A DNA stretch of 7,294 bases from Acidimicrobiia bacterium (GTDB taxonomy: Bacteria > Actinomycetota > Acidimicrobiia > Spongiisociales > SHLN01). Below are positions 1 to 6,749 of the stretch, one piece after another. The notes beneath the pieces were generated by a model. It was not told the origin of the DNA and did not search any database. It was given only the letters and a program-made list of their open reading frames with translations. Position 1 is the first letter of the stretch, and the number at the start of each line of letters is the position of its first letter. A program made the translations under genes and the position numbers. The stretch spans positions 1 through 7,294 of the forward strand of contig SHLN01000133.1 of assembly GCA_004283105.1 (NCBI GenBank). The letters run 5' to 3'.

Positions 1-1549
1 CTGCTTCCCTCTCCTTCAGGATCCTGCGAAGAATCTTTCCCGAGGCCGATTTGGGGATCTCGTCGACGATGTCGAGATAGCGGATCTGCTTGTAGTGGGC
101 AACGTGACCGGCCACGTGCTCCATGATGTCCTCGGGGGACGCTTCCGCTCCCGGCTTGAGGACAACAAACGCCTTTGGGACCTCCCCCGCTTCCTCGTCG
201 GGGACTGGAATCACCGCCGAGTCGGCCACAGCCGGATGGGTGAGCAACAGACCCTCGAGCTCGGCCGGTGGCACCTGGAACCCCTTGTATTTGATGAGCT
301 CTTTGAGCCGGTCCACGATGTACCAGTGATCGTCGGCATCGATGTGGCCGATGTCGCCGGTGTGGAGCCAGCCGTCCTCGTCGACGGTGGCGGCGGTTGC
401 CCCCGGATTGTTGAGATAGCCCTTCATCACCTGTGGGCCGCGAATCCAGATCTCCCCGTCTTCTCCAACCCCAAGGTCATTGCCGTCCGGGTCGACGACC
501 CGGCATTCGGTGTTCGATATCGCCACGCCGATCGATCCGGGCCTGAACTGGCCGGGCGGCGTCGCATGGGTGACCGGGCTCGTTTCGGTGAGCCCGTACC
601 CCTGAACGACTTCGCAACCAATGCGGGCGCTCGCTTCCGCCGCCAGCTCGGCCCCGAGCGGGGCCGCACCCGAGAACACCGTGCGGAGCGAGGAAAGGTC
701 GAACTGATCGACGAGCGGGTGCTTGGCAAGAGCGAGCACGATCGGGGGAACGACATAGGCCCGGGTGACCCTGTGCTCCTGGATGATCCGCAGGAACTCC
801 TCGAGGTCGAACCGGGGCATCGTTACCGCCGTGCCCCCGTTGTAGAGCACGCCGTTCATCAGGATTTCCATCCCGTAGATGTGGAAGAACGGCAACACCG
901 CCACGATCACCTCGCGGTCCTCCATTTCGAGGGCGTGTTCTCCCTGGGCCAGGTTGGCGGCCAGATTCTGATGGGTGAGCATCACCCCCTTGGGAAGGCC
1001 GGTCGTCCCGCTCGAATAGGGCAGGGCGACGAGGTCCTCCCGGGAATCGACGTCGGCGAACCCGGTGAACGGATCGGCTTCAAGAAGGGCAGCGAACGGC
1101 GTCGCTCCCGGCGCCTCCCCGAACACAAAGACCTCCTCGACCCCTGCCGCCCCCGCGGCCTCCGTTGCTTGCTCGATGAACATCGGGATGGTCAGCAGGA
1201 ACCGTGCTCCCGAGTCGCGGAGCTGGAACTCGATCTCCTCGGCCGTATAGGTGGGATTGATCGTCGTGTTGATGCCGCCCACGGAGGCCACACCGTGAAA
1301 CGCAGTGGCGTACTCGGGGATGTTCGGGGCCATGATGGCGAATACGTCACCTTTGCCGAAGCCCCGGGCTGCGAGCCCCCCCGCCAGGCGCGCCACCGAT
1401 TCGCGCAATTGCCCGTACGTCACGGTCCGTCCCGACGGCCCATCGATGACCGCCACCTCGTCGGCGAGATCGTCTGCCCGGCGAAACACGAACGGCGTCA
1501 GATGAACATCCGGAATGTCTACATCCGGCAGCGGACTGGAGAAAATCAT
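1..1549 (-). CDS. AMP-forming acyl-CoA synthetase, 4-coumarate:CoA ligase-like (3' end cut by window edge)
   Basis: Member of the ANL adenylating superfamily: it activates a carboxylic acid with ATP to an acyl-AMP and transfers it to CoA, presumably in the cytoplasm. 516 codons are visible from the ATG at 1547-1549. The AMP-binding P-loop YSSGTTGLPKG is at residues 178-188, the YGLTE motif at 318-322, and WLHTGD at 394-399. The hinge/A8 block VDRLKELIKYKGFQVPPAELE spans about 412-432, and the A10 motif PKSASGKILRR is at 499-509 with catalytic Lys505. The A8 and A10 blocks are the form typical of the 4CL branch. The visible length approaches the roughly 530-550 residues of this family, so only a short C-terminal tail and the stop should be missing. 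The start is supported by GAGAGG five bases upstream and by the N-terminal FVFRRADDLADEVAVIDG block. The gene stands alone behind a structured spacer. Substrate (fatty, aryl or aromatic acid) cannot be told from sequence; the family assignment is secure. Confidence 0.95.
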   Translation of the reverse strand, partial: MIFSSPLPDVDIPDVHLTPFVFRRADDLADEVAVIDGPSGRTVTYGQLRESVARLAGGLAARGFGKGDVFAIMAPNIPEYATAFHGVASVGGINTTINPTYTAEEIEFQLRDSGARFLLTIPMFIEQATEAAGAAGVEEVFVFGEAPGATPFAALLEADPFTGFADVDSREDLVALPYSSGTTGLPKGVMLTHQNLAANLAQGEHALEMEDREVIVAVLPFFHIYGMEILMNGVLYNGGTAVTMPRFDLEEFLRIIQEHRVTRAYVVPPIVLALAKHPLVDQFDLSSLRTVFSGAAPLGAELAAEASARIGCEVVQGYGLTETSPVTHATPPGQFRPGSIGVAISNTECRVVDPDGNDLGVGEDGEIWIRGPQVMKGYLNNPGATAATVDEDGWLHTGDIGHIDADDHWYIVDRLKELIKYKGFQVPPAELEGLLLTHPAVADSAVIPVPDEEAGEVPKAFVVLKPGAEASPEDIMEHVAGHVAHYKQIRYLDIVDEIPKSASGKILRRILKEREA

Positions 1550-1576
1550 GCGGGGCCTCTCTGGTGGTGGGGACCG

Positions 1577-1582
1577 ATGATA
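1577..1582 (-). promoter_or_regulatory. candidate -10 box for the acyl-CoA ligase gene
   Basis: Read on the minus strand this hexamer is TATCAT, five of six matches to the TATAAT consensus, located about 28 bases before the ligase ATG. No good TTGACA-like -35 box is found 16-18 bases upstream; that region is occupied by a GCGGG heptamer array. The position would give a short leader of about 20 bases. It is a plausible but unproven promoter element. Confidence 0.3.
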
Positions 1583-1586
1583 TTCG

Positions 1587-1621
1587 AGCCCGCTACCCGC
1601 GTCCCGCTACCCGCTTCCCGC
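1587..1621 (-). repeat. tandem 7-bp repeat array, five units of GCGGGNN
   Basis: Read on the minus strand, five contiguous heptamers occur: GCGGGAA, GCGGGTA, GCGGGAC, GCGGGTA, GCGGGCT. On the plus strand this appears as two copies of CCCGCTACCCGC (1589-1600 and 1603-1614). The array lies upstream of the acyl-CoA ligase and overlaps where a -35 element would be expected. It has the same 7-bp period and nearly the same core as the array at 1641-1692, but on the other strand. Confidence 0.85.
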
Positions 1622-1640
1622 CGAGCAGAAGCCGGTCGGC

Positions 1641-1692
1641 GAGGGACGAGGGACCAGGGACTGATTCTGGCGAGCGACGAGGGACGAGCGAC
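1641..1692 (+). repeat. tandem 7-bp repeat array, two triplets of GAGSGAC
   Basis: Units on the plus strand are GAGGGAC (1641-1647), GAGGGAC (1648-1654) and CAGGGAC (1655-1661). A 10-base spacer (1662-1671) follows, then GAGCGAC (1672-1678), GAGGGAC (1679-1685) and GAGCGAC (1686-1692). A degenerate CGGTGAC follows at 1693-1699. The array sits in the spacer between the HD-GYP gene and the acyl-CoA ligase gene and has no coding role that I can see. Confidence 0.85.
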
Positions 1693-1709
1693 CGGTGACA
1701 ACCCGCCAT

Positions 1710-1728
1710 GGAGCTGCGAAGCAGCTCC
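1710..1728. terminator. perfect 8-bp hairpin with 3-nt loop (second of a tandem pair)
   Basis: GGAGCTGC-GAA-GCAGCTCC forms an 8-bp perfect stem closed by a three-base loop (TTC on the minus strand). It is the distal member of a tandem pair downstream of the HD-GYP stop codon. No U-tract follows on either strand, so if it terminates transcription it is of the tail-less type described for actinobacteria. An alternative is a REP-like dispersed palindrome. Confidence 0.5.
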
Positions 1729-1731
1729 CAA

Positions 1732-1748
1732 GGAACCCGAAGGGTTCC
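1732..1748 (-). terminator. perfect 7-bp hairpin abutting the HD-GYP stop codon
   Basis: GGAACCC-TTC-GGGTTCC (minus strand) forms a 7-bp stem with a three-base loop, beginning one base after the TGA at 1752-1750. Its placement directly after the end of the HEAT/HD-GYP operon, with a second hairpin 3 bases further on, fits a tandem-hairpin terminator or mRNA 3'-end stabiliser. There is no run of U residues after it, so intrinsic termination is not proven. Confidence 0.55.
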
Positions 1749-1749
1749 C

Positions 1750-3195
1750 TCAATCCCTGTCCACAATCGACGAGAGCGACCGTGCCGCCTGGTCCTTGAG
1801 GGCCTCTTCGTCGATACCCGAGCGCTCGATGGCTCCTTCGTCGACGTGCGGTGAAGCCGAGGCCAGGATCTGTTCGGCGACGCCGGCCCGTTCGAGCAAA
1901 GCGGCAGGCTCGATGCCGACCGACTCGGCCAGGATCTGCTGGCCGATCTGTCCCGTCTCGATTGTCACAGGCTCGGGCTCGATGTCCTCACCCGCCGCCG
2001 TGCGGACCATGACGCCTTCGAGCCGGTCGGTCATCCCGCCGTGGTGGCTGATGAGGACCAGCTCACCCGTGAGAAGCCGGAGGACAGATCCGGGCGGGAA
2101 TATGCCCATCAGCGAGATGAAGGACTTGACGATGTCGGGATCGAACGCGCCGCCCGCGCCCTGCAAAAGGATCTGGAGGGCCCGGTGCGGAGTCTCAGCG
2201 CGCCGGTAGCTCCGGCGCGTGGTAATGGCGTCATAGACGTCGGAGACGGCAACGAGACGGCTGGCGAGGTGCGGGACGGCCTCGGCGCCCAGTCTCGGAT
2301 ATCCGAGCCCATCGAAACGGGCATGGTGTTCGAGTGCGATGGTGGCTGCGATCTCGTGGCCGGGTCCGCCCGCCGCGATGATCGCCTGCGCTCCCTCCTG
2401 GGGATGGATCGTCACTTCCTTCCACTGCTCACGATCGAGCCGACCTGGATAGTTGAGTATCTGGGGCGAGATCGCCACCTTGCCGATGTCGTGGAGAAGC
2501 GCACCTGCACCGATGGGAACGAGGTCTTTTTGGTTCAACCCGAGGTACCGGCCGGTCGCCACGGCCATCAAGCAGGTGTTGACCGAGTGATAGAACGTGT
2601 ACTCATCGTGACTCTTGACGGTGCTCAGGAGCAACGAAGCACCCCCGGTTCCGAGAGCCTGGCCGATCAACTCTTCGACGGCCTCCATCACCGGACCCAT
2701 CTCGAAGGTTCCCTCCCGGGCAACCCGATGGTCGAGGTTTCGCAGCGTTCCGACCACTCCCGAATACGAGAAACGAAGATCGGCAAACGCCGACTCGTCC
2801 TCCGGACCGACAAGCCTGCTCTCGTTGATCCGAATCGATCCGCCTGCCTCGAAGTCCTCGGTGTGTTCCCCCACGTATCGGACAAACCCGGCGTACTCCT
2901 CGGCGTCCGTTTCTCCGGCGAGCGTTATCGACTCGATCTCACGAGCCGTGAGATCCTGATAGAGATTGGCGAACATCAACGACGTGTAGGCGAGCAACTC
3001 CCCATTGAGGAAGAAGGCATAGCCCTTCAGTCCGATCACGACATCGTCGTTGCCGTCGCCGGCAAGATCAGCCGCCGCTTTCCAGCCATCTCGGAGCGCC
3101 CGCTGGCTGTTTGGATGGTTGGCCGGGTACAGGTTCAACTGGCTGAGGACAGCCTGCATTCGCTTCAGAAATTCCTGAACCTTCGATTCATTCAT
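1750..3195 (-). CDS. HD-GYP domain protein, probable cyclic-di-GMP phosphodiesterase
   Basis: 481 residues. HD-GYP proteins hydrolyse the second messenger c-di-GMP in the cytoplasm. Residues 1-130 form an N-terminal domain shared with the upstream HEAT protein (LYP at 22-24, NGE at 64-66, EI at 86-87, GG at 118-119). The HD-GYP domain covers about 185-380: DEYTFYHS at 197-204 (His203), HDIGK at 235-239, the HP..G motif at 264-268, HHARFDGLGYP at 290-300, and ASRLVAVSDVYDAIT at 311-325 (Asp319). The HD pair, paired His and GYP are all kept. The usual Glu after HH is Ala292, and position 199 is Tyr where trinuclear enzymes carry a Glu, suggesting a two-metal site. The tail (371-481) has the common post-domain beta segment, then a helical extension. 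There is no receiver domain or membrane segment. The ATG overlaps the upstream TGA as ATGA, with GAGAAG six bases before it, so it is likely coupled to the HEAT gene. Confidence 0.93.
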   Translation of the reverse strand: MNESKVQEFLKRMQAVLSQLNLYPANHPNSQRALRDGWKAAADLAGDGNDDVVIGLKGYAFFLNGELLAYTSLMFANLYQDLTAREIESITLAGETDAEEYAGFVRYVGEHTEDFEAGGSIRINESRLVGPEDESAFADLRFSYSGVVGTLRNLDHRVAREGTFEMGPVMEAVEELIGQALGTGGASLLLSTVKSHDEYTFYHSVNTCLMAVATGRYLGLNQKDLVPIGAGALLHDIGKVAISPQILNYPGRLDREQWKEVTIHPQEGAQAIIAAGGPGHEIAATIALEHHARFDGLGYPRLGAEAVPHLASRLVAVSDVYDAITTRRSYRRAETPHRALQILLQGAGGAFDPDIVKSFISLMGIFPPGSVLRLLTGELVLISHHGGMTDRLEGVMVRTAAGEDIEPEPVTIETGQIGQQILAESVGIEPAALLERAGVAEQILASASPHVDEGAIERSGIDEEALKDQAARSLSSIVDRD

Positions 3196-5168
3196 GCGGC
3201 ACTTCTCAATACTTCTCGGGCAGCACGACGGGCGTCGCGCCTGGTGTGGCTTATCAGGAACGGTTTGCGAGCCAATTGTTCGAGCACGCCGAGCGCGTCG
3301 GGGGTCCCGAGGCCGTGCAACAACTCGGCCACCTCGCTCCGGGCCCCATCCATCGACCGATCGGTGAGAGCGCGAGTCAATTCCTCTTGCCGTACGGCCG
3401 ATGGTGAGTCCTTCAGGAGGAGATAGGCCGTCTCACGTACGCGTTCGTCGGCGTGAGCGAGGTTGCGAACCAAACCGGGAACAGCGGCATCGGGCTCGAT
3501 CGGTGCAAGCGCCCGCATCGATTCGACGACCACCCGGTGGTCGGGATGAGAAAGAAGCGGCTTCAGGTGCGGGATCCACTTCGCACCACCGACCTTGCCG
3601 GCAATCGTGACCGCGTTGCGCACGACGAACCATTGAGAATCACCGAAGAACCCGACGATTGGCCGCGAGTGGTGGGCTCCGACGATCACCAGCAGACTGA
3701 TGAGCACACGGCGGATGGCGGGATCCTCCTCAACCGAGAGCCGCTCCATGAGATGGGCCGCCGCCCCCTCCCCGAATCCGGCGAGCATCCGCCCGATCAT
3801 CTCTCGATTCTCGGGCTGTTGAGCTGCATCGTTGAATACCGTGTAGTCGCTTCGAAGCAGCTCCACGAGCCCGGATTCGATGACCCGACGCTTCTGAGGT
3901 GAGAGCTCAATGTCGGAGGTCCCGGACTCGAGGAGCACGAGGGCCCGGGCGAGATCGCCCGCCTGGACGCTCTCCGACATGAGCCGGGCCCAGGAGTCGA
4001 CGAGCCGGGCAAATCGATCGGAACGCTCCTCGACCTCCATGAGGACTCGCAGGACGTAGACGCCCAGGGCATCGGTATCGGTCATCTCCCGGCGCAGCGT
4101 TCCGGCGAGGCCACCGGCAGCACCTCCCAATCCACCAATGCCTTCGATCATCTCCCGGATCCGGTCGGCTGCACCCTTTCGAGCGACCTTGACATCCCGG
4201 GCGGCCGAGACCATCGGGAGCAGCTCATCGGCCGATCCCGTCTCACTGTCAACGACGTCGCGGGCGTATCCGACCAGCTCGGCAAACATCTCCTCGGACA
4301 GAAGTGGTGCCAGCTCGGCCAACTCGATCCCGGCGAACTGGTCGAGCAACAGGCCGTGAAGACCCTCGGTGCGGTTGGCCAGGAAGTCGGCCAGGATGCC
4401 GGCCTGCGCCTCGACCGGTATCAGAAAGAAGGCCTCGGCGAATGTGTCGATCGGCGGCCGTGTCTTGGGAGCCGCCCGGTAGGCAGCCAGCAGCTCCGGA
4501 ACCGACTCGCTGCTCGGACTCGAGATTTCGGCGGACGGATAGACGGCTCGATAGGCGTCGCAGAAGGACTCAGCCATTCGGTCCGCATCGCCCCCGGCCT
4601 CTTCCTCGAGCGTCTCTGCCACGGCCTGTGCGGTGGCGCCGCCGGCGATCATGCGAGCGATTCTCTCTGCCCCTGTCCCGCCGTCACCTGCGTCCGCTCT
4701 GTGCTCGCCCTCGCGTTCTTCCCAGGGCCGCTCCAGTTCCTCTGAGAGGAGGCCACGTTGCGTGACAGAAATCGACCAGATGTCGCGGTCACCGAGGGCG
4801 CGCGCAATCCCGCCACCTTCGCGGATCGAGTGCTCGTCGGCCGCAAGCAGGTCGAAGAGCCCGGCAAGATCACCGGCCGCAGGCGCCCCGATCAGCTCGA
4901 GCCACTCGATTTCGTGAACGAAGAGGCGCAGCGACAACCTGGCCGTTCCCCCCCGTTCGATCTCGAGCGCCTCACCGTTGCAGCCGACCGTTCCTGCCCC
5001 GATCTCGTAGGTGATTGATGTGTCGGCCAGCACACCCAGACGGGCAACGGCGCTCTGGAACGCCTGTTGGGTAGCCGGATTCGGATAGAGCTCGTACACG
5101 CCCCATCCGATCCCCAGGGCGTCGAACAGCTCGATAGGGTCGACGTGGCCCGCGGGTAGCCCGGTCAC
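3192..5168 (-). CDS. HEAT-repeat protein with an N-terminal domain shared with the HD-GYP protein
   Basis: 658 residues, no signal peptide or membrane helix evident, so probably cytoplasmic. Residues 1-125 match the N-terminal domain of the downstream HD-GYP protein (LYP at 27-29, NGE at 64-66, EI at 86-87, GGG at 118-120). An acidic, Gly/Glu-rich linker follows (about 145-170), then a long mostly helical middle (about 165-470). C-terminal HEAT-like helical repeats lie at about 475-655, clearest at 512-585 (VVRNAVTIAG, VVVESMRALA, VRETAYLLL). HEAT arrays act as protein-binding scaffolds, and no catalytic motif is seen. The start is a GTG at 5166-5168 with GGGAG seven bases upstream. The frame is open upstream only to a TAG at 5220-5222, with no ATG, GTG or TTG codon between. 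Its TGA overlaps the HD-GYP ATG by four bases. A role as regulatory partner of the phosphodiesterase is inferred from coupling and the shared domain. Confidence 0.88.
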   Translation of the reverse strand: MTGLPAGHVDPIELFDALGIGWGVYELYPNPATQQAFQSAVARLGVLADTSITYEIGAGTVGCNGEALEIERGGTARLSLRLFVHEIEWLELIGAPAAGDLAGLFDLLAADEHSIREGGGIARALGDRDIWSISVTQRGLLSEELERPWEEREGEHRADAGDGGTGAERIARMIAGGATAQAVAETLEEEAGGDADRMAESFCDAYRAVYPSAEISSPSSESVPELLAAYRAAPKTRPPIDTFAEAFFLIPVEAQAGILADFLANRTEGLHGLLLDQFAGIELAELAPLLSEEMFAELVGYARDVVDSETGSADELLPMVSAARDVKVARKGAADRIREMIEGIGGLGGAAGGLAGTLRREMTDTDALGVYVLRVLMEVEERSDRFARLVDSWARLMSESVQAGDLARALVLLESGTSDIELSPQKRRVIESGLVELLRSDYTVFNDAAQQPENREMIGRMLAGFGEGAAAHLMERLSVEEDPAIRRVLISLLVIVGAHHSRPIVGFFGDSQWFVVRNAVTIAGKVGGAKWIPHLKPLLSHPDHRVVVESMRALAPIEPDAAVPGLVRNLAHADERVRETAYLLLKDSPSAVRQEELTRALTDRSMDGARSEVAELLHGLGTPDALGVLEQLARKPFLISHTRRDARRAAREVLRSAA

Positions 5169-5382
5169 GGCAAGACTCCCGGCCGTGGCCGCAGCGTCCC
5201 GCAGGAACTCGAGCGCGGACTATCGGCAATCACCCAATAGACATCGGGCCGAATGGACTTCACTTGACCAGTTTGCGGAGGCCGCCATGTGGCAGGATCG
5301 CCCCCCGGCGAAGAACGTTCCAAAGATGGCACGCGGGAATCCGGGCACGCGCTTACACTTTTTGAGACTTCCCGAGGGATCT
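5169..5382. promoter_or_regulatory. divergent intergenic promoter region
   Basis: These 214 bases separate the leftward HEAT/HD-GYP operon from the rightward BON/OmpA gene, so they should hold promoters for both directions. For the rightward gene, TACACT at 5354-5359 within an AT-richer stretch fits the loose actinobacterial TAnnnT -10 pattern and would give a leader of about 17-20 bases; no convincing -35 box is present. TTGACC at 5264-5269 resembles a -35 box but has no good -10 partner. I could not identify a convincing leftward promoter. Confidence 0.4.
5376..5380 (+). promoter_or_regulatory. ribosome binding site that favours the GTG start at 5383
   Basis: AGGGA lies two bases before the GTG at 5383-5385, within GAGGGATCTGTG. 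A rival site, GCGGAGG ending at 5281, sits five bases before an in-frame ATG at 5287 and is the better Shine-Dalgarno match. The stretch 5287-5382 contains TTA, AGA, CTT and TTT codons unlike the rest of the gene and includes the AT-rich -10-like box. I therefore prefer the GTG but cannot exclude a protein 32 residues longer. Confidence 0.45.
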
Positions 5383-6741
5383 GTGGCCAAGACATCTGAC
5401 AACCGAACCCGCTTCTTGTGGCCCCTGTTGCTTGGCTGGGTTGTGCTTGCCGTGGTGACGGTCATGTGGTCGCTGCCCAACGCAGAAGACGAACTGACCG
5501 CCGATGCCACCGCTGCGTTGCAGGCAGTCGGGATCGGTGCCACCGTTGAGTTCGACGGACGGGATGCCACTCTGTCGGGCAACTACACGGGTGCCGAACA
5601 GGAGCGAGCACTGGATGCGGTCCGGGCGGTGACCGGGGTCCGCCAGGCAGACTGGGCGACGCAAACCGCCGCACCGACGTCCACCGTTCCTTCATCCACC
5701 ACGACCACCTCCGGGGCGACCTCCACCTCCGGACCCGCCGGATCGACTTCCACGTCGGGGCCGACCACAATCGCACCCGGATCGAATCCCCCTACCCTCA
5801 CCGCCACCCTCAGCCGGGGAGCACTCACGCTCTCCGGGGCTGTGCCGAGTGCGGAGGTAGCCGCCCAGGTCGCCGGAGTCGCCGATCTCGTGTACGGACC
5901 GTTCGTAACGGACAATCTCGAAGTCGACGATTCGGTCGCCGGAGCCGGCTGGGTAGCCAACGCCCCCAATCTCATGGCGTTCCTTCCCATCGTCGGCGAA
6001 GCCGAACTCACCGTGGTGGGAAACGAGGCGACCCTGACCGGCGCGGCCGGAAGCGCCGAGAAGAAGGCCCAGCTGGAAGCAGCCCTTGGTGCGGCGCTGG
6101 GAAGCGATGTGACCCTCACGAGTTCGATTGAGGTCACCGGCAAGACCCCGCCCCTGTACGTGGCCGAGGCGACCGGAGATGGAACAGTGACCATCACGGG
6201 CGCGATGCCAGACCAGGCAGCGATCGATCTCATTGCTGCCGCGGCCGTCGATGCCTACGGCGCCGACAACGTCACCAACACGATGACGATCGGTACCGAC
6301 ATCGACTCGTCCTTCTCCATCTACCGCATCCCCCTCACGTTTGCCCAGTTCCGCCCTATCAGCGAATGGACCCTGCGGATCGAGAACGACGTCATCAGCG
6401 GCACCATCAGGGGCGGGGCGACGTTCGACTTCGGGAGCGCCGAACTGACCCCTGAGCTGCGCGCCCTACTCGATACCGGCGCCGGAATCCTCCTGCGGAA
6501 TCCCAGCATCCTCATGACTATCGAGGGCCACACCGACTCGGTCGGCAGCGATGCCTTCAACCTCGCTCTCAGCAACGCCCGTGCCCAGGCAGGTGTCGAT
6601 TATCTGACGGCTCTCGGAGTGCAGCCGGCCCGGCTGTTCCCGGTCGGATATGGGGAAACCAGACCGATTGCCGACAACGGCACGACGGCCGGCCGGGCAG
6701 AGAATCGTCGACTCGAGTTCGTTCTCGGGCCCCCGAGTTAG
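5383..6741 (+). CDS. ArfA-like membrane-anchored protein: BON-like repeats plus OmpA peptidoglycan-binding domain
   Basis: 452 residues from the preferred GTG start. A single membrane helix (about 11-30) follows a short basic N-terminus, giving a signal-anchor with the bulk outside the cytoplasm. Residues 37-92 form one BON-like unit. A Thr/Ser/Pro/Gly-rich linker covers about 95-136. Three further BON-like units cover about 137-183, 195-251 and 257-305; each has a hydrophobic beta pair plus helix, with cores ATLSG, LTLSG, ATLTG and VTITG. The OmpA C-terminal domain spans about 340-450: FDFGSAELTP at 348-357, GHTDSVG at 382-388, SNARA at 397-401, and GRAENRRLEF at 437-446. Asp385 and Arg400 match the diaminopimelate-binding pair of OmpA domains and are spaced 15 apart as in A. 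baumannii OmpA. The TM-BON-OmpA order matches M. tuberculosis ArfA (Rv0899), though the BON part is longer here. It likely anchors the envelope to peptidoglycan. The next gene follows after 8 bases. Confidence 0.9.
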   Translation: MAKTSDNRTRFLWPLLLGWVVLAVVTVMWSLPNAEDELTADATAALQAVGIGATVEFDGRDATLSGNYTGAEQERALDAVRAVTGVRQADWATQTAAPTSTVPSSTTTTSGATSTSGPAGSTSTSGPTTIAPGSNPPTLTATLSRGALTLSGAVPSAEVAAQVAGVADLVYGPFVTDNLEVDDSVAGAGWVANAPNLMAFLPIVGEAELTVVGNEATLTGAAGSAEKKAQLEAALGAALGSDVTLTSSIEVTGKTPPLYVAEATGDGTVTITGAMPDQAAIDLIAAAAVDAYGADNVTNTMTIGTDIDSSFSIYRIPLTFAQFRPISEWTLRIENDVISGTIRGGATFDFGSAELTPELRALLDTGAGILLRNPSILMTIEGHTDSVGSDAFNLALSNARAQAGVDYLTALGVQPARLFPVGYGETRPIADNGTTAGRAENRRLEFVLGPPS

Positions 6742-6744
6742 GAG
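6740..6744 (+). promoter_or_regulatory. ribosome binding site overlapping the OmpA-gene stop codon
   Basis: AGGAG overlaps the last two bases of the TAG at 6739-6741 and lies five bases before the ATG at 6750-6752. This supports the downstream start and suggests that both genes share one transcript. Confidence 0.7.
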
Positions 6745-6749
6745 TAAGC

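Noticed and set aside
1559..1749. The heptamer arrays as a CRISPR array or attachment site.
   Set aside because: The units are only 7 bp and contiguous with no unique spacers, and there are no cas genes, integrase or tRNA nearby.
95..2209. A 704-codon open frame on the plus strand across the ligase, spacer and part of the HD-GYP gene.
   Set aside because: It runs antisense to two genes with unmistakable motifs on the minus strand and crosses the repeat spacer. Its translation is Arg/Gly/His-rich with no recognisable domain. It arises from high-GC codon bias.
2041..3426. A 461-codon plus-strand open frame antisense to the HD-GYP gene and the end of the HEAT gene.
   Set aside because: Same explanation: the minus strand encodes conserved HD-GYP motifs at matching positions, and the antisense product shows no domain.
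5185..5382. An N-terminal extension of the BON/OmpA gene back to the ATG at 5185.
   Set aside because: The extension lies in the divergent promoter region, reaches to within 17 bases of the HEAT gene start, has codon use unlike the rest, and precedes a natural signal-anchor N-terminus. A start at 5287 remains possible and is noted.
5583..6233. A 216-codon minus-strand open frame inside the BON/OmpA gene.
   Set aside because: It mirrors the Thr/Ser/Gly-rich coding region on the plus strand. The plus strand has the membrane anchor and conserved OmpA motifs, so this is a shadow.
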